Positions 35,874-44,683 of a stretch of DNA of 58,644 nucleotides are shown one piece after another. A model generated the notes under the pieces. That model was not told the origin of the DNA, ran no database searches, and saw only the letters and a list, made by a program, of their open reading frames with translations. How positions within the stretch are numbered: the stretch's first letter is position 1; the number at the start of each line of letters is the position of its first letter. Location of the stretch: assembly GCF_029975155.1 (NCBI RefSeq), contig NZ_JARKPQ010000180.1, positions 1 through 58,644 of the forward strand, written 5' to 3'. Made by a program: the position numbers and the translations under genes. This DNA comes from Propionicimonas sp. (lineage in GTDB: Bacteria; Actinomycetota; Actinomycetes; Propionibacteriales; Propionibacteriaceae).

Positions 35874-36754
35874 GCAGCTACATCGCGTACTTCACCGGGC
35901 CGCGGACGCTGGGGTGGTCGCTGGTGATGGTGCTGGCCGCGGCGGTGGGGATGTGGCTGCTGCGCGATCGTTGGTCCGGTCGGAAGCGCCTGCTGGGGTT
36001 CCTGCTGCTGGCCAGCATCGGGCTGGTGGTCGTGGTGACGCTGTTGCGCGAGCCGCCGCAGGGGACCTGCTGGACGTGTTTCGGTGAGTGGGGGCTCGGC
36101 CGGATCCGGGCCGGACAGGTCGGTACCGACGTGGCGTTGAACATCGTCTTGTTCGTGCCGCCGACCTTCTTCGCCACGCTGCTGTGGCCGGCGCCGCTGC
36201 GGGTCACCGGGATCGCGGCGCTCTGCTCGCTGGCGATCGAGGTGACCCAGCCGCTGATCGGGGTGGGGGCCAATGACGCGATGGACCTGCTGGCCAACAC
36301 CGCCGGCGCGCTGATCGGGGCCGGTGCGGCCACCGCGGTGCGTCTGCTCCGGGACCTGCTGGTCGACCGGCGGGTCAGCCTGGCGCGGGTGGCGAAGCTG
36401 GCGGTGGGGGTGGCGGTTGCTGCGGCGGTGGGCGTGGGCGGGCCGGCCTGGGTCGCGTCGGCCCGGCAGGCCGCGGCTACCGGGCGGCTGGAACAGTTGT
36501 TCGCCGGGACGACACTGGCCGATTTCGAGCGGCACCGCGACACGACCTGGGACGCCGAGCTGGCCGACCTCGCCCGCGAATCGGGCCGGCCGACGGTGAT
36601 CGGCTACCGCGGTGAGACGAAGGCGCTCGAGCGCTACACCTGGCAGGTGTACTTCGCCGTCCGCTGTGTGATCGCCGAGTGGACGCCGGACGGCTTCACC
36701 ACCGTCCAGCTCAGCGGAGGAGCCTGCACCAACCCCCTCGCCGCCCACGCCTGA
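35870..36754 (+). CDS. VanZ-like family membrane protein
   Basis: This 294-residue protein has about five hydrophobic segments. DVALNIVLFVPPTFFATLL and EVTQPLIGVGANDAMDLLANTAGALIG are the VanZ-family core (NxxLFxPxG and the DxxDxxxNxxG motif). A soluble C-terminal domain of about 90 residues is an extension. VanZ contributes to teicoplanin resistance in some enterococci by an unsettled mechanism. It starts at a GTG overlapping the kinase stop (GTGA). Its own stop is followed by a family D fragment (GGACGGTTCC). Confidence 0.87.
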   Translation: MSSYIAYFTGPRTLGWSLVMVLAAAVGMWLLRDRWSGRKRLLGFLLLASIGLVVVVTLLREPPQGTCWTCFGEWGLGRIRAGQVGTDVALNIVLFVPPTFFATLLWPAPLRVTGIAALCSLAIEVTQPLIGVGANDAMDLLANTAGALIGAGAATAVRLLRDLLVDRRVSLARVAKLAVGVAVAAAVGVGGPAWVASARQAAATGRLEQLFAGTTLADFERHRDTTWDAELADLARESGRPTVIGYRGETKALERYTWQVYFAVRCVIAEWTPDGFTTVQLSGGACTNPLAAHA

Positions 36755-36776
36755 AGGACGGGACGGTTCCTCACGC

Positions 36777-36984
36777 GGTCCGCTCGGCAGTCAACCGCTG
36801 GTCGAGCTTGTCGAGGCCTCTCGCGGGCATCTCGACAGGCTCGATGATCGGTAAGGCTCGATGAGCGGTTGGGGTCTCTTGGTCCGCTCGGCAGTCAACC
36901 GTTGGTCGAGCTTGTCGAGACCTTTCGCGGGCATCTCGACAGGCTCGATGATCGGTAAGGCTCGATGATCGGCAAGGGTCGAGG
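36777..36984. repeat. Tandem duplication of a 104-bp family B unit
   Basis: GGTCCGCTCGGCAGTCAACC begins at 36777 and again at 36881. Each copy contains the inverted pair GGTCGAGCTTGTCGAG / CATCTCGACAGGCTCGATGA and a GGTAAGGCTCGATGA tail. The copies differ at only a few positions. The DNA to 37080 contains further GATCGGCAAGG decay products. Confidence 0.85.
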
Positions 36985-37096
36985 ATCGGCGAGTGAAGCC
37001 ATCACCTCTCACCGTTCGGTAGGCTGTTCGCCATATGGTAAGAACGCGGCAAGGGTGATGCCGTGGCCTGGGTTCGATCGTGGAAGGCGCGCACAG

Positions 37097-37840
37097 ATGC
37101 ACATGCCGGAGCTCCTGCTGAGTCTTCCTCTGGTGGGTTGGCTGGTGCTGGGCCTTTGCGCCCTGCTGGTCGGCTTCGCGAAGACCGCCATCGGCGGGGT
37201 GGCGATGATCGCCGTCGTGCTGGCCGCGCTGGTGTTGCCGACGAAGGACTCCACGGGTGTCGTCCTGGTGATGCTGCTGGTGGGTGACCTGGTCGCGATC
37301 TGGACGTACCGGCGCAATGTGGACTGGCGCCTGATCGGACGGCTCGTCATTCCAGTGCTCGCGGGCATCGGCCTTGGCGCGTTGTTCCTGGACTGGGTGG
37401 ACGGCCCGGTGCTGAAGCGCACGATGGGCGTGATCCTCCTCGTGCTCCTGGTGATCGGGTTGTGGCCGGACAAGCTCGCTGCCCACCGTCCGTCAGTCGG
37501 CATGGCCTACGGCGGACTGGCGGGATTCACCACAATGGTGGCGAACGCCGGAGGCCCGCCGATGAACCTGTACCTGCTGGCCGCGAAGTACGACAAGTGG
37601 CGGTTCCTGGGCACCACGGCATGGTTCTTCTTCGCGGTGAACCTGACGAAGCTGCCGGTGTCGATCGGCCTGGGCATCGTGCGAGCCGATACGGCCCTGA
37701 TGGCGGCGGTCCTCGCCCCACTCGTCCTGCTGGGTACCTGGGTGGGCCGTGTCACGATCAAGCGCATCGAGCAGCAGACCTTCGATCGACTGGTCACGGT
37801 CTTCGTGGCGATTTCCGCGCTCTATCTGGTCTTCTTCTGA
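37097..37840 (+). CDS. TSUP family (TauE/SafE-type) membrane transporter, copy 1
   Basis: This 247-residue membrane protein has about eight hydrophobic segments. It shows the family pattern of an N-terminal GFAKTAIGGVAM segment and a repeat of it at ANAGGPPMNLYLLA. TSUP proteins are proposed exporters of sulfite or organosulfur anions, or permeases for other small anions. GGAAGG nine bases before the ATG at 37097 marks the start. The next gene is a close paralogue 13 bases downstream. Confidence 0.87.
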   Translation: MHMPELLLSLPLVGWLVLGLCALLVGFAKTAIGGVAMIAVVLAALVLPTKDSTGVVLVMLLVGDLVAIWTYRRNVDWRLIGRLVIPVLAGIGLGALFLDWVDGPVLKRTMGVILLVLLVIGLWPDKLAAHRPSVGMAYGGLAGFTTMVANAGGPPMNLYLLAAKYDKWRFLGTTAWFFFAVNLTKLPVSIGLGIVRADTALMAAVLAPLVLLGTWVGRVTIKRIEQQTFDRLVTVFVAISALYLVFF

Positions 37841-37853
37841 ACCGGACGAGGCC

Positions 37854-38597
37854 ATGTTCACATCCGGGGTGATGGGTAGCCTGCCGGCCTGGGGCTGGGT
37901 GGTGCTGGCATTGTGTGCGCTGCTGGCCGGCTTCTCTACGACGGCGATCAGCGGCGTCGCGATGCTCGTCGTCGTGCTCGCAGCGATGGTTCTGCCCGCG
38001 AAGGACTCGACCGGAGTCGCGCTGCTGATCTTCCTGGTCGGGGGTGCGGTCGCGGCGTGGACCTATCGACGCAGTGTGGACTGGCGTTTGATCGGGCGGC
38101 TGGTCGTGCCTGTGCTGGTCGGCATCGGCCTGGGTGCGTTGTTCCTGAGCTGGGTGGACGGTCTCGTGCTGAAGCGCACGATCGGCGTGATGCTGCTGGC
38201 GCTGCTGGCGTTGGGGCTTTGGCCGAACAGGCTGGCTGCGCACACGTCAGGCATGGGTGTCGCCTACGGCGGTCTGGCGGGGTTCGCGACCATGGTGGCG
38301 AACGCCGGCGGCCCACCGATGAACCTGTACCTGCTGGCGGCGAAGTACGACAAGTGGCGGTTCCTCGGCACGACCGCGTGGTTCTTCCTCGTGGTCGACC
38401 TGACCAAGGTGCCGGTGCTGATCGCGCTGGGGATCGTCCGTCCGGACACTGCGCTCCTCGCCGTCGTCCTGGCCCCGCTTGCACTGCTCGGCGCCTGGCT
38501 CGGGCGAGTGACGATCGCGCATCTCGAGCAGCGAACGTTCGAGCGCCTGGTCGCGGTCTTCGTCGCGATTTCCGCGCTCGGCTTGGTGTTCCTCTGA
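37854..38597 (+). CDS. TSUP family membrane transporter, copy 2
   Basis: This is also 247 residues and collinear with copy 1. Identical blocks include the ANAGGPPMNLYLLAAKYDKW and RFLGTTAWFF segments and KDSTGV. It arose by tandem duplication, and the remaining differences lie mostly in hydrophobic residues. A heterodimeric transporter or dosage effect is possible. Start at 37854 (MFTSGVMGSLPAWG); an ATG six codons later is an alternative. It is convergent with the aldehyde dehydrogenase. Confidence 0.87.
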   Translation: MFTSGVMGSLPAWGWVVLALCALLAGFSTTAISGVAMLVVVLAAMVLPAKDSTGVALLIFLVGGAVAAWTYRRSVDWRLIGRLVVPVLVGIGLGALFLSWVDGLVLKRTIGVMLLALLALGLWPNRLAAHTSGMGVAYGGLAGFATMVANAGGPPMNLYLLAAKYDKWRFLGTTAWFFLVVDLTKVPVLIALGIVRPDTALLAVVLAPLALLGAWLGRVTIAHLEQRTFERLVAVFVAISALGLVFL

Positions 38598-38619
38598 GCT
38601 GAACCCGCCACCGGGACAG

Positions 38620-40047
38620 CTACAGCGGCAGCCCGGTGAGCACCAGAAGGCGGTCGTCGGTGAGGTCGACCATGGCCGTTGCCACGCCCTCCCGACCCTG
38701 GCCGGATGCCTTCCAGCCGCCGTAGGACATCTGGTCGGCCCGGAAGGTGGGCACGTCGCCGATGATCACGCCGCCCACCTCCAGTTGCTGGTGGGCGGCG
38801 AAGGCCGTCTGGATGTCGGTGGTGAAGACGCCGGCCTGCAGCCCGTACTTCGACGAGTTCACCGACTCGAAGGCTTCGTCCATGGTGTCGAAGGTGGCGA
38901 CGGTGAGCACCGGTCCGAACACCTCGTTGGTCGCGATGAGGGAGTCCGCCGGAACGTCGGTGAGGAGGGTGGGTGCGACCGTGGTGCCCACCGCCGTCCC
39001 GCCGGTGAGCAGCCGGGCACCACGCCGGGTGGCGTCCTCGACCCAGGCGGTGATCCGCTCGGCCGAGGCCTGGTCGATTACCGGGCCGACCTGGACCTCC
39101 GGGTCCGCCGGGTCGCCCTGACGGAGACCCTGCAGGACGGCGAGCAGGGCGGCCGTGAACCGTTCGGCGATGGAGGAGTGCACCAGCACCCGCTGCACGC
39201 TCACGCACGACTGCCCCGCCTGGTAGCAGCCGAACAGACCGATCCGGGCCGCAGCCGCCTCGATGTCGGTCCAGTCGGGCGCGACGATCACCGCCGCGTC
39301 CCCGCCCAGTTCGGTGATCACGTGCTTGTTCGGAGCGGCCGACCGGATCGCCTCGCCGACCCGGTCGGACCCGGTGAAGGAGATCACCGGCAGCCGCGGA
39401 TCGGTGAGCAGCGGCTGGAGTTGCTCGAGCGTCATCGGCAGGACGGAGAGCATCCGCGCCGGCAGGTTGGTCTCGGCGAGGAGCTCGCCGAGCAGCAGCG
39501 AGGACAGTGGAGCCTTCGGCGTCGGCTTGAGCAACGTCGGGGCACCGACCGCGAGGGCGGGCGCCACCTTGTGCGCGACCAGGTTGAGCGGGAAGTTGAA
39601 GGGAGTGATGGCCAGCACCGGCCCGCGCGGGAACCGGCGGACGAGCGCCAGGCGCCCGACCCCGGCCGGCTCGGTGTCCAGGCGCATCAGGTCACCGGAG
39701 AACCGTCGGGCCTCCTCGGCCGCCCAGCGGAAGGTGGAGATCGCCCTGCGGACCTCGTTCCTGGCCCACATGTCGGCCTTGCCGCCTTCGGCCGTGATCA
39801 GGTGTGCGACCTCGTCGAAGCGCTCGCTGATCCTGGCGTGCACGTGGTCGAGCGCGGCGGCCCGGCCGTGCGCCGGCAGAGCCTGCGCCTCCGCGCGGAC
39901 GGCCGCGAGGTCGGCGACGGCCTGCTCCACCTGAGCGTCGGTGGGTACCGAGACCTCCGCCACCGGACGGCCGTCGTACGGCGAGCGGATCTCGAAGCTG
40001 TCGGTGCCGGTGGTGGCTCGGCCGGACAGGTAGAACGGGCGGATCAT
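38620..40047 (-). CDS. Aldehyde dehydrogenase family protein
   Basis: This 475-residue NAD(P)-dependent enzyme oxidises an aldehyde to an acid. Asn151 (TPFNFPLNLVAHK), Glu246 (ITELGGDA) and catalytic Cys281 (YQAGQSCVSVQRV) are all present, as are the cofactor motif FTGSDRVGEAI and the C-terminal YGGWKASGQGREG. The pattern resembles lactaldehyde or phosphonoacetaldehyde dehydrogenase-like enzymes; the substrate is not certain. GGAGG eight bases before the ATG is strong. It lies downstream of the thiamin operon but 186 bases apart, so it is probably a separate unit. Confidence 0.92.
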   Translation of the reverse strand: MIRPFYLSGRATTGTDSFEIRSPYDGRPVAEVSVPTDAQVEQAVADLAAVRAEAQALPAHGRAAALDHVHARISERFDEVAHLITAEGGKADMWARNEVRRAISTFRWAAEEARRFSGDLMRLDTEPAGVGRLALVRRFPRGPVLAITPFNFPLNLVAHKVAPALAVGAPTLLKPTPKAPLSSLLLGELLAETNLPARMLSVLPMTLEQLQPLLTDPRLPVISFTGSDRVGEAIRSAAPNKHVITELGGDAAVIVAPDWTDIEAAAARIGLFGCYQAGQSCVSVQRVLVHSSIAERFTAALLAVLQGLRQGDPADPEVQVGPVIDQASAERITAWVEDATRRGARLLTGGTAVGTTVAPTLLTDVPADSLIATNEVFGPVLTVATFDTMDEAFESVNSSKYGLQAGVFTTDIQTAFAAHQQLEVGGVIIGDVPTFRADQMSYGGWKASGQGREGVATAMVDLTDDRLLVLTGLPL

Positions 40048-40233
40048 CCCGCTTCCTCCTTGGGACTGGGCCGCACCCGGGACGCCGGCGCTCCACGGCT
40101 GGCTGAGGTGAGGCGATGACCACTGACGGGGACGTCGAGTCAGCTTGGCACGATCAGCCGCCCAGCGGTACCCCTGATCTCACCAGAAGAGCGCTATGAC
40201 CGCTAGACGGTAGAAGTGCTGAACGACTATCGG
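40048..40233. other. Intergenic gap between thiD and the aldehyde dehydrogenase
   Basis: I see only a possible weak inverted repeat around ATCAG..CTGATC (about 40152-40181). No dispersed repeat families are present. Confidence 0.4.
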
Positions 40234-41031
40234 TCACTGCCACCACTGGTGAAAGTGGTGGACGGGTCCGTGGCCGGTGCCCACGTCGAGGTGGTCGGCT
40301 GCCCGGATGGCCGCGGTGAGCCAGTGCTTGGCGGTGCTGACGGTTTCGTGCCAGTCGGGTTGTCGGGTGTGGATGGCCGCGATGGCCGAGGACAGCGAGC
40401 ATCCGGTGCCGTGGGTGTTGGGGGTGGCGATCCGCTGTGCGGTCAGCTCCACCGTCCGCCCGTCCTCGTAGAGCACGTCGACCGCTGCGTCGGTGAGGTG
40501 TCCGCCCTTGACCAGCACTCTCGGCGCGCCCAGCGTGGCAAGCGCCCTCGCCTGCTGGTGCATCGTGGGGATGTCCTCAGCCACGGGCTGGCCGAGGAGC
40601 ATGGCTGCCTCGGCGAGGTTCGGCGTGACCAGCGAGGCGCGGGGAAGCGCGTTCCGTAGCGCGTCGAGCGAGTCGGCAGCGAGCAGGGAGTCGCCGCTGG
40701 TGGCGACCATCACGGGGTCGAGGACCACGGTCGGGCAGGGGTGGCGGTCGAGGAAGTCGGTGACCGCGCGGACGAGTTCGGCGGTGCCCAGCATGCCGAT
40801 CTTGATGGCGTCGATCCGGACGTCCGCGACCAGGGTCTCGAGTTGCTCGACCACGAAGTCGACGTCGACCGGACGGACGCCGGTCACCGCGCGGGTGTTC
40901 TGCGCGGTGAGGGCGGTGATCACGGCGGTTCCGTAGACGCCGAGCGCGGAGAAGGTCTTCAGGTCGGCCTGGATGCCGGCGCCTCCGCTGGGGTCGCTCC
41001 CGGCGATGGTCAATGCGATTCGGGGGCTCAT
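40234..41031 (-). CDS. thiD: Hydroxymethylpyrimidine/phosphomethylpyrimidine kinase ThiD
   Basis: This 265-residue ribokinase-fold enzyme phosphorylates HMP and HMP-P for thiamin synthesis. ALTIAGSDPSGGAGIQADLKTF is the N-terminal signature, and TPNTHGTGCSLSSAIAA the anion-hole/catalytic motif with the catalytic residue in HGTGC. It is the last gene of the riboswitch-controlled operon; its ATG overlaps the thiE stop (ATGA). Confidence 0.95.
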   Translation of the reverse strand: MSPRIALTIAGSDPSGGAGIQADLKTFSALGVYGTAVITALTAQNTRAVTGVRPVDVDFVVEQLETLVADVRIDAIKIGMLGTAELVRAVTDFLDRHPCPTVVLDPVMVATSGDSLLAADSLDALRNALPRASLVTPNLAEAAMLLGQPVAEDIPTMHQQARALATLGAPRVLVKGGHLTDAAVDVLYEDGRTVELTAQRIATPNTHGTGCSLSSAIAAIHTRQPDWHETVSTAKHWLTAAIRAADHLDVGTGHGPVHHFHQWWQ

Positions 41032-41693
41032 CGTGGGCCTCGCGTCGCGCGGTCCCAGGCGGCTCGTAGCTCGCGGGTGGCGGCTTCGGGGTCGGGTTGG
41101 CCGCAGACGGCGCTCACCACGGCGACGCCGTGGGCGCCGCTGGCTCGGGCCATCGGTATCTGCGCGGCGCCGACGCCCCCGATGGCGACGCACGGCCACG
41201 GGCTGCGCGCGGCGATTCGCGCCAGTCCGTCCGGGCCGCAGGGCGGTGCGGCGTCCGGCTTGGTCGACTGCGTCCAGACCGGGCCGACGCCGAGGTAGTC
41301 GATCACGGTCCGCAGGTGGCGGACGCGGCGGACCTGGTCCGGGCGCTGGATCGAGAGGCCGAGGTGGCGGTGCGGGCCGATCAGGGCTCGCGCGGCGGTG
41401 ACGTCCAGGTCGTGCTGGCCGACGTGGAGACCGTCCGCGCCGATCGGGTGGACGAGGTGCGCGCGGTCGTTGACGATCAGTGGCACCCCGGTGCCGGCCA
41501 GCGCCGTGACGAGGTCGCGGCCCAGCGCGGTGAAGTCCCGATCGTCGCAGTCGTGGTCCCGCAGCTGGACGGCGGTCGCGCCGCCTCTGACTGCGGCGGC
41601 GACGGTGGCGAGCACGCCGAACTCGGCGCACAGGCGGTTGTCCGTGACCAGGTACACCGACCAGTCGGCCGGCGGCCGGTGGTTGCCGGCCAT
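41028..41693 (-). CDS. thiE: Thiamin-phosphate synthase ThiE
   Basis: This 221-residue TIM barrel joins HMP diphosphate and HET phosphate. AVQLRDHDCDDRDF is the pyrimidine/phosphate site (usually VQLREK), and VPLIVNDRAHLVHPIGADGLHVGQHDL and VGPVWTQSTKPDA are conserved. TQSTKPDA replaces the more usual TxTK. The start at 41693 is one base from the thiM stop, consistent with coupling. Confidence 0.94.
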   Translation of the reverse strand: MAGNHRPPADWSVYLVTDNRLCAEFGVLATVAAAVRGGATAVQLRDHDCDDRDFTALGRDLVTALAGTGVPLIVNDRAHLVHPIGADGLHVGQHDLDVTAARALIGPHRHLGLSIQRPDQVRRVRHLRTVIDYLGVGPVWTQSTKPDAAPPCGPDGLARIAARSPWPCVAIGGVGAAQIPMARASGAHGVAVVSAVCGQPDPEAATRELRAAWDRATRGPR

Positions 41694-41694
41694 G

Positions 41695-42492
41695 TCAGGC
41701 GAGCCTGACCCGGGTGGTCAGGTCCGCCGGGGCGAGGTTGTGCAGTTCGTCCAGCAGTGCCGTGGCGAAGGATCCCGGCCCGGCCGTGCGCGCGGCGGCC
41801 GCGTCCGCGGCGACGGTCAGCATGGCGGTCGCCGCGCTCGCACCGAGCAGGGAGTCGTCGCTGACGGCGGCGAAGGCCGCGGTGAGCGCGCCAAGCGCGC
41901 AGCCGACGCCGGTCACCCTGGTGAGCCAGGGATGCCCGTTGGCCACCCGGACGACGCGGTCGCCGTCGGTGAGGTGGTCCACCGCGCCACTGATCGCCAC
42001 CACGGTGTCGCGGTCGCCGGCCAGCGTCCGCGCCTCCCCGATCACCGATTCGGGAGTGTCGACGGTCTCGACGCCGCGGCCGCCGCGGCCGCCGGTCAGG
42101 GCCAGGACCTCGGAGGCGTTGCCGCGGATCACGGTGGGCGAGCTGCCCAGCAGGCTGAAGGCGACCTCGGTGCGCCAGGGCAGGCCCCCGACCGCCACCG
42201 GGTCGAGCACCCACGGCGTTCCGGCGACCGTGGCCGCGTTCGCCGCGGCACGCATGGCTTCGACGGTCTCGGCGTACGGTGTGCCGACGTTGATCAGGAC
42301 CGCGTCCGCGGCTGCGGCGAAGATGCCGGCCTCGACGGGATTGTCCACCATCGCCGGAGCGGCCCCGGCGGCCAGCAGGACGTTGGCCGTCCAGCCGGTG
42401 ACCACGACGTTGGTCAGGCACTGCACCAGCGGACCCCGGGAGCGAAGGGCGTCGAGAGCCTCGCCGAGGGCGGCGGGGGAAATGGTGTTCAT
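41695..42492 (-). CDS. thiM: Hydroxyethylthiazole kinase ThiM
   Basis: This 265-residue kinase phosphorylates salvaged thiazole alcohol. [27 protein letters not shown] is the N-terminal signature, and [15 protein letters not shown] carries the catalytic Cys of the GCALG motif. The ATG overlaps the stop of the permease gene (ATGA), so its translation depends on ribosomes that have just read the repeat-derived tail of the permease. Confidence 0.95.
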   Translation of the reverse strand: MNTISPAALGEALDALRSRGPLVQCLTNVVVTGWTANVLLAAGAAPAMVDNPVEAGIFAAAADAVLINVGTPYAETVEAMRAAANAATVAGTPWVLDPVAVGGLPWRTEVAFSLLGSSPTVIRGNASEVLALTGGRGGRGVETVDTPESVIGEARTLAGDRDTVVAISGAVDHLTDGDRVVRVANGHPWLTRVTGVGCALGALTAAFAAVSDDSLLGASAATAMLTVAADAAAARTAGPGSFATALLDELHNLAPADLTTRVRLA

Positions 42493-44111
42493 CCGGCTTC
42501 CTTCCGCCCGGACGCACTGTCATCCGGACTCGCTGTCATCGTCATCTCAGGCCCCGTGTCATCCCGGCTCCCAATGTCGTCCCGGGTCCCAACGTCGTCC
42601 CGGGTCCCAACGTCGTCCCGGGTCCCAACGTCGTCCCGGGTCCCAACGTCGTCCCGGCTCCCAATGTCATCCCGGGCTTGACCCGGGATCCCTGTGGGTG
42701 TGTTGCCGGCTGGGTGTGGGGGATCCCGGCGTTCGCCGGGATGACGGTGGGGGTGGGCTTGACCCGAGATTTCGGGCGGAATCGGTGGATTGAGCTTCCG
42801 TGCCAAGGGGTAGGCCAGTGCCGCGGCGGCGACGAAGGAGGCGAACGAGGCACTGAGCCAGGTGCCGGTGGCCTCACGGAGGCCCGCGCCGAGCCAGGTC
42901 CACAGGTCCGACCATCCAGGCAGCGTCCCGGGGTTGATCAGCTGGTAGACGGCGATGCCGCACGCCCAGGCGAGCAGCATGCGTGGCCGGGTGGTCGCGC
43001 GGTCGCCGGTGTCCCAGCCACGACCCCGGGACGCGAGCCAGGCGGCCAGCAGCACGCCGGACAGCGGCACGAACGCCGCGCCGATCAGGTACAGGAAGCC
43101 GGAGAAGTTGCCGATGTCGACCGCCAGGGCGATCGCGACGACCAGCATGCCGACCGCCGCGGAGAGCAGCCGGCGGTCCCAGCCCGGACGCAGATTCTGC
43201 AGCGACACCGCCGTCGAGTAGACGTTGGCGAAACTCTGGTCGACCTCGCGGAGCACCAGGACGCCGAACGCGAGCATGCCCAGCGGAAGCGAGAGGAACA
43301 GGTCGAACACCCGGTCGGGGTCGTTGGCCACCTGCGCGAGCGCGAGCAGGCCGATGAGATAGCAGGCGAGCTGCGCGGTGCTGAAGCCGGTGAGGCCGCC
43401 GACGAACGCGGTGCGCGCGTCGACCGAGTGCCGGGAGTAGTCCGCGCCGAGCGGCACCCAGGAGACCGCCACGGCCAGGGCCGCGTCCGCGCCGAGCCAG
43501 AAGCCCCGCCACGACCCGTCCAGCGGCGGCAGCGGATGGCTCAGCAGGTCGACGGCGAGCACCAGTGTGGCGGCCACCATCGCCGTCCACACGTAGCGCC
43601 GCAGCAGCCGGACCGCGCCCAGGGGCCGGATCGCCAGCAGGGTGCTGACCACACCGGCGGCCACGACCGCGACGGGAGTGGGAACTGCACCGGCGGTCAG
43701 GGCATGCAGCCCGCCGGCGATGACGACGAGTTCGAACGCGCCCCAGCCCAGGCACTGGGCGATGTTCAGCACGGTCGGCACCGCCGACGCCCGAGCGCCG
43801 AAGAGGCCGCGCAGCAACACCATGGCAGGTGCTCGGGACGCCGCGCCGAGCGCGAGGCTGGCGGCCAGGATCGCCGCACCGCCCAGGGTTCCCACCGCTG
43901 CCGCGGTCATCGCCGCCCCGAGTCCGAGCTCCTCGACGCCGGCCGGGGCCAGGATCGCAATGGCGCCACCGAAACCCAGCAGGCTCATCCCGAGGTTGCC
44001 CCAGAAGCCGAGTTGGTCGAGCAGGCCGAGTGTGGCCGGGGCAGGCTCGAGCAGGGTCCGGGGAACCTCGTCGAGGTCGGTGCGTTGGGATTCACGTAGG
44101 CCGCCGGCCAT
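42489..44111 (-). CDS. cytX: NCS1-type permease CytX (putative HMP transporter) with repeat-derived C-terminal tail
   Basis: This is a protein of about 540 residues. Residues 1 to about 445 form a normal NCS1 permease with about 12 hydrophobic segments ([45 protein letters not shown] at the end). In the THI regulon CytX is predicted to import the pyrimidine precursor HMP. From about residue 450 the frame crosses dispersed repeat DNA and encodes [12 protein letters not shown], then IPGQARDD, then about seven RDDVGT-type units, adding roughly 90 hydrophilic residues. Start: ATG 44111; GTGs at 44117 and 44120 lie nearer the GGAGG in the riboswitch and may be used. Confidence 0.88.
   Translation of the reverse strand: MAGGLRESQRTDLDEVPRTLLEPAPATLGLLDQLGFWGNLGMSLLGFGGAIAILAPAGVEELGLGAAMTAAAVGTLGGAAILAASLALGAASRAPAMVLLRGLFGARASAVPTVLNIAQCLGWGAFELVVIAGGLHALTAGAVPTPVAVVAAGVVSTLLAIRPLGAVRLLRRYVWTAMVAATLVLAVDLLSHPLPPLDGSWRGFWLGADAALAVAVSWVPLGADYSRHSVDARTAFVGGLTGFSTAQLACYLIGLLALAQVANDPDRVFDLFLSLPLGMLAFGVLVLREVDQSFANVYSTAVSLQNLRPGWDRRLLSAAVGMLVVAIALAVDIGNFSGFLYLIGAAFVPLSGVLLAAWLASRGRGWDTGDRATTRPRMLLAWACGIAVYQLINPGTLPGWSDLWTWLGAGLREATGTWLSASFASFVAAAALAYPLARKLNPPIPPEISGQAHPHRHPGERRDPPHPAGNTPTGIPGQARDDIGSRDDVGTRDDVGTRDDVGTRDDVGTRDDIGSRDDTGPEMTMTASPDDSASGRKEAG
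42558..42745. repeat. 18-bp tandem repeat plus family A pair inside the cytX frame
   Basis: Units of 18 bases (GTCGTCCCGGGTCCCAAC with minor variants) start at 42558, 42576, 42594, 42612, 42630, 42648 and 42666. The last runs into a family A pair ending near 42745. The unit is a truncated family A half. Its length is a multiple of three, so the frame of cytX stays open. Confidence 0.92.
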
Positions 44112-44118
44112 GGTCACC

Positions 44119-44206
44119 ACTTCCTCCGCCGGTGCTAACCGGATCAGGTACAGGCGGTCGGCGGCAGATGCCGCCCTCTCAGCCCAGTCGGGCTCCCGCG
44201 GGATGA
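44119..44206 (-). promoter_or_regulatory. TPP riboswitch (THI element)
   Basis: Read on the minus strand, GACTGGGCTGAGAGGGCGGC is the pyrimidine-binding arm and ACCTGATCCGGTTAGCACCG followed by GCGGAGG is the diphosphate-binding arm. The GGAGG at the 3' end is also the ribosome site of cytX, so control is likely at translation initiation: TPP binding should hide it. It regulates the cytX-thiM-thiE-thiD operon. Confidence 0.95.
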
Positions 44207-44683
44207 CCGAAAGCCTAGTTCCCTGCCGTCCTTGGCAACGACTGTCTCAGCGAGTGGCCGACACCTTTGACTCCTGGGAAAGCTCGTGCAAGGGCCGGGG
44301 CGGGCGTGGGCCGCGACGTTGTCGGCGGTGAAGCCGTGCTTGGTGAAAGGCAGGCTAGCGTGTGCAGCCACCACGCACATGGCCGTGAGCGACGCGCGAC
44401 AGGTTGACACAGCCCACCCCATCACTAGTAGCTCAAGTCTCGCCGAACGAGCAGAATGACTGGGCCGTGGTAGAAATGCTGGCGGCCTTGTGGGAACGGC
44501 CTGACATGAAGGCGTTCTCCGAACTCGATGATGTCGGCCCTCCCGTGGCACGGACGGTCCCTGCGGTGGGACCGGTATCGCCAGCGACCGGCTTGCAGTA
44601 TCAGCCGCCGCGTTGGGCCGACCCTGGTGACCTGTGCGAATCGTCATTCGTAGTCACGCGGCCGGAGAAATTGTGATCGGGAT
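44207..44683. other. Gene-poor region between the riboswitch and the LacI gene
   Basis: About 480 bases with no supported gene. On the minus strand near 44285-44350 a short frame reads FTKHGFTADNVAAHAR, which resembles the C-terminal end of a transketolase and may be a gene relic. A plus-strand frame (44404-44676) has no ribosome site and no recognisable motif. Composition changes here from the very high GC on the left to the more mixed island on the right. Confidence 0.4.

Noticed and set aside
32902..36754. A complete glycopeptide-resistance cluster
   Set aside because: VanH, VanA/B-type ligase and VanX are absent, so only accessory VanY/VanZ-type functions with a two-component system can be claimed.
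44404..44676. A 90-codon plus-strand frame in the gap before the island LacI gene
   Set aside because: It needs a TTG start, has no ribosome site or recognisable motif, and overlaps a region of apparent gene decay.
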